Source: Dryas octopetala (lineage: Eukaryota > Streptophyta > Magnoliopsida > Rosales > Rosaceae). Taken from it: a DNA stretch of 64,000 nucleotides. A program made the position numbers and the translations under genes. Shown piece by piece: positions 22,627 through 33,700 of the stretch. Each line of letters opens with the position of its first letter. Positions within the stretch are counted from its first letter, which is position 1. Location of the stretch: contig OY992839.1 in NCBI GenBank assembly GCA_963921425.1, positions 13,309,409 through 13,373,408 of the forward strand, given 5' to 3'. The notes below the pieces were generated by a model, which searched no databases, was not told the DNA's origin, and was given only the letters and a program-made list of their open reading frames with translations.

Positions 22627-25600
22627 CTAACGGATCTGCCCATAATGAGAATTGTGGTGCAAAATGAGCTTCAACCCCTTTGCACCTTCTCCTCCCTTTG
22701 ATGACTTCTTCAGAGGGTAGCTATTATACTTTTCCCTCAAAACTACATCAGCTAAGTAGGACCAAGTACGTCCACGAGGAGAGCTATCAGCCCACATGAA
22801 CCTCTCAGAAAATGGGTTCACCAGACTTTCACGGAATTGTTGAGCTGTCTCACAAATCAAACCCTGAAACAAAACCAAAATCCTGTTTAAATCCTGTATT
22901 ATGTGACAGGGTTGGGAGGAGACAACAGTCATAGTATAGTTGCTGTAGTATTACCTCTGCCATGGCTTTGATCTTCAGGGTGACATCATTACTTAGAAGG
23001 GCAAGTTGTCCATCATTTTTCATCTTCCTATGTAATAGAGCACAATCAAGGATATGGTCTTCTGCTGCTGGTGATACAAGGTCCATCCAACTCCTACATC
23101 TTGAAAAAGGCAATGAGCTTGTTGTCGCAGAAGGAAAGCCCCAACTCTTCTCACTAAAAAGAGACTGCGGAGAAACAGGAGGGGTTGGAGCAATCAGTCT
23201 TCCATCTTCTGCTGAGCTCTGGACATGTATCCACCAACTTGTTTTTACCATACACTCTTCAATCCATTCCAGCACCAAACAAGCTTCTGTTTTCTTTCTG
23301 AACAGGCTGCCACGTTGCTTCAAGCAATCCAGTTCCTGTATGACTGATTAAGATAGAGTGACAGAACATTCACAATCATTAGGACCAACTGTACTTAATG
23401 AATAATATGCAGAGGCAAGGGAAAGGATATATAATCCATTCCAAATTTTATTACCCATTCTTGGAATTATTAACCGAGTCCCCTTAAGGCCTTGTAGAAG
23501 CTGCAATGACTTCCTTGATTCCTTGTCAAGAAGAGTAGTAGTGTCTGCAACCACAGCCCATCCCCTCTTCTTTCCCTCTCCAACATATTTATTCTGAAAA
23601 CAAGCTTTGAGTTACATGTTTATACTTGATAAAGCTAGTTAGAGCCACATAAATGAACTCTTGAAACAAATTTGACATTGAGTATTGGGCAACTTACAGG
23701 GAGTGGATTGGTGACCTTCTCCATAGTTAGAGAACTATTGAAAGATGAGCTGCATCTTGTGGATACCTTAGGGACCGAAGCTTCTGATCTGTTCTTGCCT
23801 GCAGATTTTTCAATTAGCGATTGAAATGGCGTCCTTTCTTCTCTTATTTTTGTCACCATCAGCTTTCTTTCCAGCCTTGCTTGATTTCCAGAATTAGTTT
23901 CCACTGATTTTCTTTCTTGGAGATCCTTCAATTTCTGGTTCTCTTTTTCTTGGGGTACAATTAGATCTTCTGTCTGGATATTGGTTATGGTTCGCTTCGA
24001 TGAGGATGATCTGCATGATTTGGAATGCTTAACTTCTACCTTACCCTTCTTTTTCAAGGACCTCAATCGAAGAGTATTTGGGGTGAAATTTTCTTTGTCT
24101 GGAGTAAATTCCTCCTGTTCAGCATCATCATCAATTCCTGCCTCTATGGTTTTTCCTCTGCTCCTATCTGTTTGAATCTGAACAGCACTAGCAGGTTTAC
24201 CTCTTCTTGCCCAAATGCTTCCCGCCAAGCTTGATTTATTCTCTGATCTCAGTGGAGGGCTTTCACAGAATTCTGATTCAGATTGTCCAGCTGCAGTAAA
24301 GATAGATTGTGGGGTATGGCTCTCTCTGTCATCTATTAACTCTGAGAGAATCCCATCTGGTGGAGATGAATTTATAGATTCTGTCATAAGATGTTCAGAA
24401 CAGATTATGGCATCCCTCGTTTCATGGCCTTTTGGTGACAAGCTTTTGTTTTCAGTTTCTCCAAGTGTTTCATCTACTAGACATGCTATTTCATCAGAAT
24501 GTTCAAAATTCAGGTTAACCATCGAGTTTGACTTTGGCTCTGGAGTCATGCTTTCTTCTTCAACTTGTTGATTTTTGGTCTCCCTAACAACTTCCCCAAT
24601 CAGCAAGGATAAGTTCTCCATCACGAGAGGCCCAGACGAAAGACACAAAATATCAGTCTGGCTATGGTCCTTTCTCAATGGGCTTTGGTTCCCAGTTTTC
24701 TCAGGTACTTGAGCAGCTGGATAATCTTCCTCTTCCAGTTCTTCAGAATGTTCGAAATCCTGGATAACCAGCAAGTTTGATTTTGGTTCGAGGGTCGGGC
24801 TTTCTTCAACTTGTTGATTTTTGGACTCCTCAAGGACTTCCCCAATCAGCAGGGATAAGTTCTCCATCACAAGAGGTCCAGACGAAAGACATGACATATC
24901 AGTCTGTGCATGGTCTTTTCTAAATGGGCTTTGGTTCTCATTTCTCTCAGGTACATGAGCAGCAGGATGAGCTTCCTCTTCCTTTTGATCATAATGTTGA
25001 AAATTCAGGCTCACCAGCAAGTTTGATTTTGGTTCTGGCCCTTCTGGGGTCAGTTTTTCTTCTTCAACTAGTTGATTTTTGGTCTCCCCAAGGACTTGAG
25101 CAGCAGGATAGGCTTCCCTTTCCTTCTGATCAGAATGTTGAAAATTCAGGTTCTCTGGCAAGTTTGATTTTGGTTCTGGGGTCAGGTTTCCTTCTTTAAC
25201 TAGTTGATTCTCAGTCTCCCCAATCAGCAAGGCTAAGTTCTCATCCTCATTCACGGGAGGTTCAGTCAAAAGAGAAGTATCAGTCTGTACATGGTTTTCT
25301 CTCAGTGGGCATTGGTTCTCAGTTACCTCAGGTACTTGAACAGTAGGATAAGCTTCCGTTTCCTTTTCAATTAAAAAGGAACTCTCTGGGTTATCTATTT
25401 TAGAAACCTCTTCTGAGACAGAATAAGGTCGTAGGCACTGATTTTCCTCTGAATCACAATTAGATCCCTCAACAGGGAAAAACAGGTTCACCGATTCCGT
25501 TCCAAAGGCCCAGAAGCTTGAGATTTCCTTCTCTTCACCAATCTCTTTTGATGAGCTCTCACCACCTTCTTCACTTTGATCACAAAAGGAAGAAATCTCT

Positions 25601-26689
25601 TCATCAGGCATTGGAGGTGCTGATGGGATCTCCTTCTTCCCAATTAATCCCGAAATTTCATCAGATAATAAAGATTCTACACCCTCAGAATTCAAATCCG
25701 CAGATTCAATCTCTTTGTTTTCAACTGGCAAAGAATCCCCACCCTGTATAAACCCAAATAGAAATGCAAAAGAAAAAATCTTATAAACAACATCTATGTC
25801 CATTTTCAACTGGTAAAGTTTTTCTCAACCCATTCAATCCGCATAAAGAAGTACAAAACAGAGAAAACAAAGAACAATTCAAGAAACAATCTAGTGGGCA
25901 TTCCACACATTCATGTCTAAACCAAACAACTATGTTCATTTTCAACTGGCAAAGATTTCTGAGCCTATTCAATCCGCATAAAGAAATACAAAACAGAGCA
26001 AAAAAAGAACCAATCTTCTGGGAATTCATGTCTAATAAAAGAAAATGCATAATTGGTTACCTGGTCTAGTTCCTCTACATTTTCCTCTTCACTGTGTTTC
26101 GTCATTGGTGGCACAAAAGGGGTTTCAAAATCGTAAGCTCGGCTCAGAGGAATCCAGTGCAGCCTATAGACCCTGCTGGAACTACCAACCCTCAGTGTGT
26201 CCCCATCGCTGAGCTCTACCCGAACCCCCGGTTCGATCTTCTTCTCCGAGACCCAAGTCCCATGTACTGCAAGAACCCAATTCAAAGTTCAAACCCACAA
26301 AAAGATAACCAACTCCCAAGTTCAAGAAGACCAAGAAGCACGTGAATTGAAGAAAATTGAAAGAAACATCGAATACCTGATGACAGGTCGGTGAGAGAGA
26401 GCTTCTGGGAAGATGGGTTGGAGAGGAGTTGGAGGTGGAATCGGCTGATGCTGGGGTGAGTCAGCACGATGTTGCAGTCGGGGTGGCGTCCGACGATCAG
26501 GATTTCTTCTTGTGATTCTTGATGGACGGCGGAGATGGGTTTGGGTCTGGGATTGGGAATGGAATGTGGAGGCGGTGGGGGTTTGTTGACGATGAAGATG
26601 TTCTTGAGAATCGCTCCGTTTTTGAGGACTGTGAAGACTGGGATTTTGGGCTCGTCTTCGTTGGGTTGCTTCTCTTTCTCGTTGGCCAT
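22627..26689 (-). CDS. PS1: FHA and PIN domain protein PARALLEL SPINDLE 1 (PS1)
   Basis: Six exons on the minus strand: 26377-26689, 26061-26266, 23698-25743, 23455-23593, 22955-23343, 22627-22863; 1109 aa, all GT-AG with closed phases. PS1 controls spindle orientation in male meiosis II; loss gives unreduced (2n) pollen in Arabidopsis. The N-terminal FHA domain (about residues 62-135) shows VGRHPDCNIVL, S-R-F-H and SSVHGTWV. The C-terminal PIN domain (about 860-1030) shows VVADTTTLLD, QELDCLK, DHILDCALL and LLSNDVTLKI, so the acidic catalytic-type residues are kept. The central exon is acidic and low-complexity with tandem repeats. Arabidopsis PS1 is longer (about 1,480 aa), the difference lying in the middle. 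The intron 25744-26060 carries a duplicated ~110-bp segment. A (GA)n tract lies in the leader. The gene looks intact. Confidence 0.9.
24400..25400 (-). repeat. Tandem protein repeats inside PS1
   Basis: The central exon encodes four imperfect units of about 47-85 residues. Each starts like EAYPAAQVPE, continues through KDHAQTD and LSLLIGEV, and ends in EPKSNLLV and an F-E/Q-H-S motif; the second unit is short. The DNA is also repeated (CAAGTTTGATTTTGG recurs), so unequal crossing-over is a likely origin. Confidence 0.85.
25800..26035. repeat. Duplicated segment in PS1 intron 2
   Basis: Two direct copies carrying CAATCCGCATAAAGAA, at about 25808-25925 and 25930-26035, each starting near CATTTTCAACTGG. 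A local tandem duplication within the intron. Confidence 0.75.
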
Positions 26690-26782
26690 GGCGGTGGACT
26701 AGGTTAAGCTAGCTTTCCCCTTAGGATTTCACAGAGAAATGGAAATGGAGATTAGGGTTTGTTCAATAATTCTGATGTGATT

Positions 26783-26787
<5 letters not shown>

Positions 26788-26815
<28 letters not shown>
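26788..26815. repeat. (GA)n microsatellite upstream of PS1
   Basis: About 14 GA units roughly 100 bp upstream of the PS1 start codon, probably in the 5' UTR or core promoter. On the coding strand it reads CT repeats, common in plant leaders. Confidence 0.85.
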
Positions 26816-26819
<4 letters not shown>

Positions 26820-27312
26820 AGAAATTGTTGTAATTGCTGGAGAAAATACTAGGAGAGTGGGATTTTATTTTGAAAAGGCGACCGTTGGGATTTTTTCAAT
26901 TATATAACGGCTACTCTTTTTATTTGCGCTCAAGTTGGGCGTTATGAATATTTTGTGGACTTTTTTTTTTTCCAGTAAAAATTATATTGCATCATTCGAA
27001 ATTTCGAATGTTTAGGGGCACAAAATTGTGTGGGTTTACCCAATACATGTCATTTGAATGCTCAAAGAGCTTGTTTTATTTAGACATCATCTTGAGGGTA
27101 GATTATTAGTAATATAATGTTAATTTTCAACTATAATATCTCATGGTGAAATTAATGCAATTAACGATAAAACATTCTGTATAATTAAAAAAAAAATGAT
27201 AGATATCATTATATGTACATTTAAAATAATATAAAAATTCTTCACTAAACCAAAACTTTAAGAAAAAATATTACTTGGTTAACCCGTTTACTTAGTTTAC
27301 CTATAATTTTTA

Positions 27313-27689
27313 AGCCAAAGTTCACTTTTAGTTTCTGTAGTTTGAGTTAGGTTACACTTTCGTATATGTAGTTTCAATTGTTTAAATTTTGGTCCTATAG
27401 TTTACAAATTATTGCAATTCAAGGATACATTAGGATTTTTGTTCATTAATTCATTAAATTAGTTATTGAATCGCTAACGGTATGTAAAGTACATGATCAA
27501 AATTGAAATGGTTTGTAAAATAAATAACCAAAAGCAAAACAAATTTGACAATTTGATGAAAGAAAATGCTAACATGTCATTGAATTGCAACGATTTGTAA
27601 ACTACATGACCTAAATCATAACAATTGAAACTACAGGGACCAATTTAGAACTTAGCTCAAACTACAAGGACCAAAAGTGAACTTTGGCC
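27313..27689. mobile_element. Mutator-like MITE (family A, copy 1), TSD TAATTTTTA
   Basis: 377 bp, almost entirely two ~130-bp inverted arms (left GCCAAAGTTCACTTTTAG, right CAAAAGTGAACTTTGGCC). Exact 9-bp duplications TAATTTTTA at 27304-27312 and 27690-27698. The same family occurs at 32778-33121. Confidence 0.92.
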
Positions 27690-27719
27690 TAATTTTTAAC
27701 AGAGAATTTTAATTCACAT

Positions 27720-28130
27720 TCTATTTTATTTAATTATGTTTAATTAGAATGTTATCAACAGACATATTACCCATAAATAAGTTCTTTAATTAGAATTAGG
27801 TTTATTCGTGCAAATACCCCTTGAAACTAACTTTCATTCTCATTTTGTCCCCTTAATGTCCCCTTAAAGTTAAATCTTCACACTTTGCCCATCTCACCCT
27901 GATCTTTACAAATTACTCCTATTAGACAAGTTTCATCAAGTCCGTCAATAGCTTCGTTAAAAAATCCGACGTACCACTTACGTGGATAGGTATTTTGGTA
28001 ATTTACTAGTCGTTGGAGTTGAAATTGACTCCATGTCATCTTAAAGCGGGCCCCCACTTTCCAATTAAACCCTTTCATCTCCTTCTCCACCCGACCCCCC
28101 CTCCCAGCACCCTCTCCTGCCAGCTTCATC

Positions 28131-28138
<8 letters not shown>
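27720..28138. other. Intergenic DNA, no gene seen
   Basis: AT-rich, then a C-rich stretch (28040-28130) leading into the CT/GA inverted repeat. Short open frames here are repeat-derived. Confidence 0.5.
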
Positions 28139-28170
<32 letters not shown>

Positions 28171-28296
28171 GCAGGATCCTTGTAGGACGAAAAAGGGAGG
28201 CCGATTAGCTTGCCGGCCTCCAAATTAGAGGTCAAAAACTTCCGATCTAGAGGCATGCAAGCTCACCGGCCTCCCTTTATGTCTGATAAGGGTCCT

Positions 28297-28386
<90 letters not shown>
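28139..28386. repeat. Inverted repeat capped by (CT)n and (GA)n
   Basis: (CT)n at about 28136-28167, then TTTTGCAGGATCCTTGTAGG...AAAGGGAGGCCG, a ~50-bp centre, the inverted counterpart ending GGGTCCTGCAAA, then about 40 GA units (28303-28386). The arms pair over about 65 bp and the CT and GA runs extend the stem, a potential hairpin of more than 200 nt. Confidence 0.85.
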
Positions 28387-28387
<1 letters not shown>

Positions 28388-28439
28388 AGATCTGCCGCCA
28401 AGGAATCTGACCGTCAACAACAAGGACAATGGCGATGGA

Positions 28440-29240
28440 AGGAGGTAGGCAAGGTGTGTTGGGTTTGTTTTTTCAGTTTTTATTTTATTTTATGTCCTTT
28501 ATGGTAATTTTGTTTTGGTGTTTATAGTCATTTCACAAAATGGTTAAAGGGTGTGTGCAGTGAGAGAAAGAAGGATGTGCATATTGCATCCCTCTAAAAA
28601 AGGTGGAGCGAGTATTTATCTGTTTGAATATTTTGATGGGTGATGATACTTGATAGTACCACAAAAACTCACACATAACTCAGCCTGCAACTTTGTTTTG
28701 ACTCAACAGAAAGATGTCCCATTTTCTCTATTCAGCTGTTCACAATGAGGCTTTTAACTGATGCTTATCATTGTTAGGAGGCCTAAATAGAAGGCTAAAC
28801 ATTTTAGCACTATCATGTTGAGGATCTGTTATCTGTCAAAGACAACAAAATTACAAAAGGCCTTATGAACAATAAGATTATAGGAGATAATTGCCTCTAT
28901 TAGCGAGGTGGTCAACAAGTAGTCAGTAAAAGTGGTCAAAATAGTATTACTAGAAAAATTAAGAGCCAAAACTATAGAGATCATACATGGATAAAGGAGG
29001 TCAATTCTAGAACAAAATGCAAGATCAACGAATAATGTTACAAAAAAAAAATTATGGTATAAGAAACTTGAGCACATTTTGCTTGGTTTTACACCATTCA
29101 TGACTTGAAAGGGGAAAAATTACCCCAACACGCATCTAACTTGCAACCCCAGCACCACCTAGACATAAGAAGCTCTGAAGTAGAAAGCCAAAAAGGGCAA
29201 AACCCCAGATTTAATTGGTCGGCAATCCAGCATGGGAGGA
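28440..29240. other. Intergenic DNA downstream of TMEM18
   Basis: No gene recognised. The right part presumably includes the TMEM18 3' UTR. Confidence 0.45.
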
Positions 29241-29242
29241 GC

Positions 29243-32232
29243 TCAATCCTGCTTATTTTGAGAAAGCCTTGCACGATGTCTTAGCTCAGCTCTTTTCCAC
29301 TTAACAATCAGGTGACATAAGGAAAAGAGTGTGTTTATCTGAGAAAGAAATTAGAGTTCAAGTTAAGAATAAAACATTTGTGAAGACTGATAAGAAAAAA
29401 AGAAAAGAAAAATAGATAAATAAGCAATTGCATATACTAACCAAAATTATGATTGCAATGATGAGAAGAGGCCCACACCAGAGTACTGAGAGAAAAACTC
29501 CATTTGAATCAAAATAATTCTGGGTGGCAAAGCTCTTCCAGTTCTGACCCAGGAAACTATTGAGTCTCTCAGCAAGATACACTCCGGCCACTGCATAACA
29601 TCACTGCCTATATAAGTATCTATATAAGCAGCAAACATCCACAAAGTTTCTTTTCCGTTTTTTTTTTTTTTCCCGAGAAATAGATATAAGTACTCCTAAA
29701 ACCAACAAGAGTTTAAATATGTAAATCACATGCTCAGTTCCACCCTTGTTTTGCGAAGAACCCCGAAAGACATGGAAAGACTTCCTCATCCCTTCATACT
29801 CACTAGAAGCACAGAAGATCATCAACAACAGTGATGCCATAATTCTATAACCCAATGAATTTCTACTGGCCAAAGAAAAAAAAAAAAAAAAAGGAAAAAA
29901 CTCTATAAGCCCTTGTGGGAAGTACCAGTAGGTTAATGAGTTGGCAAAATTACCAACTAATCTGGAAATTACTACAATTCAACATTAAAAAACTTCTACA
30001 AAGGGTATGAGGAACATGAAATCTTAGTCATAAGATTCATACTCAGTTTTACAAAGACAATAATCCACTGATAAAGAATAAAAAAATTGTTCCAAAGTCA
30101 AGAGAAACAGAGAGATTCAAATACTATTCTTTGCAGTACTAGTCTTGAAGACTAAAATTAGATGTTTTAATGGCATTTCCTAAATAACCAGAAATCATAA
30201 AAGGAAGAGATTCCTCGACAATCTGGAGCAATCACACATTACATGCAATCCAAAATTTATTATATCAGAGGTTCAAAGAGAAGCATGGGTGATAAAAAAG
30301 TTGACAAAAATACTAGGTGTTGTACCCACATTTCTGAAAAAAAGAGGTGCATGGTAGAGGTCAGGGATTAGTGAACAATCCTTTGGTGCCCCAACCCCAG
30401 TTTGGTACGAAACTTAGTTAAATTTCCTACGGCATCTTGCCTAACAACTAGAAAGAGTTAAAGCTTGACTGCATTTGTTCCTCAGTTTTATGATTTCCTT
30501 CCAAAACTTGAATGTTTCCCTCAATCCAGAGATGGTATATAAAACCCATCTATCACAGCTCCATTTCACTAACAGGAGGTGGAAACTTTTATCATTGGAG
30601 TAAATCAAACATTTGACTTTAACAACCCAACTTCCAGGAGAATGAGGTACGCTACATTTAGACAGGGCATAACTCCAGATTCTTTGCTGAAAAAGCAAGC
30701 AAAGAAAAGAGGATTTCTTTTACCATATCCTCATGAAAGAAAAAATATATCCTTTGTATCCCCATTGAAGCAGTCGCCATCCTTGGTGGACAACGTGTTT
30801 CTGGTGGCCATCCAAGCAATGAATTGATGCTTAGGAATGACCTAGTGGAACCATATAATTATCCACCAATTCACTTGCTGTTAAGTAGGTTTAGTAGAAT
30901 CCCATGTTTATTTACAAGCATATTTTCCACCTTTTGAAGCAAGCCAAGAAACCTGATCATTTCTGCCAGAATCAGTAGTTATTTCCATAAAACAAGTCAG
31001 ATTTAAGACAACCTGCTCAGATCTTGCAGGAATTTCCAATTAAGATTCTCAATCATGCTTCTAACTTTAGCCTTCAACTTGTTTCTGGCATCATACACTA
31101 TTCTATTCCTAAACGTCGGCAAAGGAGGACCAGAGGGATTCCGTGAATCTAACCAGATGAAAGCATCTTTGTCATCACCTATAATGTACTTCATCAACGA
31201 TCTAGCCACAATCCTACCTAATAGTAATATGTGCTTCATCAAAGGTCTTGCACAGGCCTACACATCCATTAGCAACATTTGGCCTACATTAATAGTAATA
31301 TGTGCTTCATCTTTGTTCCATACACATCCATTAGCAACATTTCTATTGCTGCTTATCACCAAAAACTATTAAAGCCAAATATTGTCGTAAGGGAAAAATA
31401 ACCTTCACCAACTGACTTTATCTATTCCGTTGGATGCAGATATTTATTTGGCCTATATTAGTATTGAGATAAGTTTTTAAATAATCTTGAAATTACTATA
31501 CTTCCATAAACAGCTTCTACAAAAGGTAAGAGGAGCATTAAATCTTCGCCATACCTAATGTTACTAAAACACCGATAAAGAAAAAAATAGTTCCAAAACC
31601 CCAAAAGAAAAACGGAAAACAAAATTCTGTTCTTTTAGTAATAGTCTTGAAGACTGAATTTAGATGCTTTAAAGGCATTTCCTAAATGAGTAAATGGACC
31701 AATCACACATTATACGTAATACCAAAATTTACACATCACATGTAATAACAAAATCTTATTACATCAGAAGCTACAAAGAGAAAAAAGTTCTTGAGCATAA
31801 TGCAATCAAAGAATTGCCCAAAACACAAATAGTTGGAACATAAAAAGCATATGAAATGGAAGCAATAATAAACCAAACTTACATGCCGTAAGGAACAAAC
31901 ACATTTGGAAGTTAAGATTCTTCCTGGAGGTAATGACTATTATCAGCAACAATAAATGGATGCCGATTAAACCCATCAACCAAGGTTCCTGCCAATAATA
32001 ACCCATTAAATGAATTCAGATTTTCTTTTCCATTTTGTTTGCTTCTCGGAAAACAAATAGAGAGAGAGAGAGAGACAGTACGAGGGCGTACCTTCCAGTT
32101 GATAGCGTGGAAAAAACCGAGGAAATTGTCTAAAGCGGGTGCAAGACCAGAGCGGAAGTCTGCGGAGAATTTCTGGACGAGATCTGCCATTTGATTCATG
32201 TGCTCCTCCATAGCCAATTGAACCTGCTCCAT
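29243..32232 (-). CDS. TMEM18: Transmembrane protein 18 (TMEM18) homologue
   Basis: Four exons on the minus strand: 32092-32232, 31883-31988, 29442-29590, 29243-29338; 163 aa, phases closed, GT-AG. TMEM18 is a small nuclear-envelope membrane protein conserved from plants to animals. The N-terminus (MEEHMNQMADLVQKFSADF) is followed by ALDNFLGFFHAINWKEPWL, membrane helices (LMGLIGIHLLLLIIVIT and SVLWCGPLLIIAIIIL), and a basic tail VKWKRAELRHRARLSQNKQD. The length equals the family norm. The ATG at 32232 was chosen because it aligns with relatives; an in-frame ATG lies 8 codons upstream. Intron 2 (29591-31882, 2.3 kb) is swollen by a LINE fragment and a 300-bp direct repeat. The coding sequence looks intact. 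Confidence 0.92.
29965..30280. repeat. Intron direct repeat, copy 1
   Basis: About 300 bp of TMEM18 intron 2 that recurs in the same orientation at about 31480-31790. Shared marks: AGTCTTGAAGACT, GGCATTTCCTAAAT and AATCACACATTA. The copies have diverged noticeably and flank the LINE fragment. Confidence 0.8.
30430..31250 (-). mobile_element. L1-type LINE 3' fragment in TMEM18 intron 2
   Basis: On the minus strand, FIWLDSRNPSGPPLPTFRNR and IVYDARNKLKAKV (about 31060-31190) match the segment after the reverse transcriptase of plant L1 LINEs. At about 30500-30560, WSCDRWVLYTI and a following GNIQVLEGNHK-type stretch match the zf-RVT tail. The fragment is truncated and interrupted; it reads in the same direction as the host gene. 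Confidence 0.7.
31480..31790. repeat. Intron direct repeat, copy 2
   Basis: Partner of 29965-30280, about 1.5 kb away, in the same intron and orientation. The arrangement suggests a duplication around, or target-side duplication predating, the LINE insertion. Confidence 0.8.
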
Positions 32233-32777
32233 GGTTTGTTGCTCTACAATACACAACAGCGTCCTCTTTGAGTCTCACAGTTTTTTTTTTGACCTTTAAA
32301 AACAATATAAAGAAAATTAAATCCCTCTGTCTCTTAACTCGTAAGTCTCAGATCCAAAGCAAAGACTTGCGCTTACTTATGAGGTATGAGTCCAATGTTG
32401 AACAAAGAAGAGGAAATAAGGTTCGCCTGTTCAAGTTTTACCCAAAGAAATGCGATATGGGCCGGGCTAGCTTTGTTTCTTAGGGGAATTTTACCCTCTT
32501 TTGAAAAATTCTCACTTGCTCACCAAAAAATAAAAAATAAAATCCCAATTCAGTACTTCACCTTTTTTTTTTTTTTTTGAAATTCGGGGACTTTCTTTTT
32601 ATAATTTAAACACCACATAAAACACGATTCGAAAACAACACACAATAAAGGGGTTAAGGTTGTGTATAATAATCGTGACCATGTCAAAATCAAGTTAACC
32701 CATTTAGCATGTAATCGTGTTTATGTCCAAATCGTGTTGATCAACCCACCTAACCTGAAAATGAGATGTTTAAAAAT

Positions 32778-33121
32778 GGCCAAAGTTCACTTTTGGTCCA
32801 TGTAGTTTAAGTTAAGTTTCATTTTAGTCCATGCAGTTTCAATTGTTATGATTTTAGTTTTATAATTTATAAATTGTTGCAATTCAAGAACATCTTAATT
32901 AGCATTTTCTATCAAATCTTCAAATTTGTTGTGTTTTTGGTCATTTACTTTACAAACAATTTCAATGACTTATTTAATGAATTAATTGACAAAAATGTTA
33001 ACGTGTCCTTAAATTGCAACGATTTGTAAACTAGAGTACTAAAATCATAATAATTGAAACTATAGGGACTAAAGTGGCCGGAACCTAACTCAACGACATG
33101 GACCAAAAGTAAAATTAAACC
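32778..33121. mobile_element. Mutator-like MITE (family A, copy 2), TSD TTTAAAAAT
   Basis: 344 bp, starting GGCCAAAGTTCACTTTTGG and ending in GGACCAAAAGT...AAACC, with exact 9-bp duplications TTTAAAAAT at 32769-32777 and 33122-33130. Clearly the same family as 27313-27689, inserted upstream of TMEM18. Confidence 0.92.
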
Positions 33122-33130
33122 TTTAAAAAT

Positions 33131-33700
33131 TGTGTCATGTAGACATGTTTAATAATCTTGTAATGTTAACACTATTATAACCTACTATGTACTTATTTAA
33201 TATAATTACAATTTATATAGAAATTTAATTTTTCTAATGTTATATGTAATCTTCTCAATTTAGTTTTAGTGAAGATTATTTAGAATTTTAATCGTGTCAA
33301 TTTTGTTTTTTAAAATCAATCGTGTTAGGTTATACACGTGTTAATAAATGGGCTAACTATGTCAACCCAAATATATATTCAATTTAAACTCATTCATAAA
33401 TGAGTTATGCGCATTATCTTGTGCATTGAGATCAAATTCGACATGATAATTAATTGTGTCATGTTCATGTTGACTCAGTTAGTTTAATATGTATGACAAT
33501 ATAACTCAACACGAACACGAATATGGAGACCTTAATTTTTAAAAGTAAATTATTTCTGCTAATTTGGTGTATGTTTAATCTTAATACGTTAATTTTATGT
33601 TAAATTGTTGATTAATATTGACTTCATATGCCAATTTCACTATTTTTGTTTACCTATATATAGCTTGGAGTAAAATTTATATAAGAGAAAATTAGAGGAA
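33131..33700. other. Intergenic AT-rich DNA
   Basis: No gene or bounded element recognised. Confidence 0.5.

Noticed and set aside
24000-25760. Plus-strand open frames across PS1
   Set aside because: Antisense shadows of the long PS1 exon.
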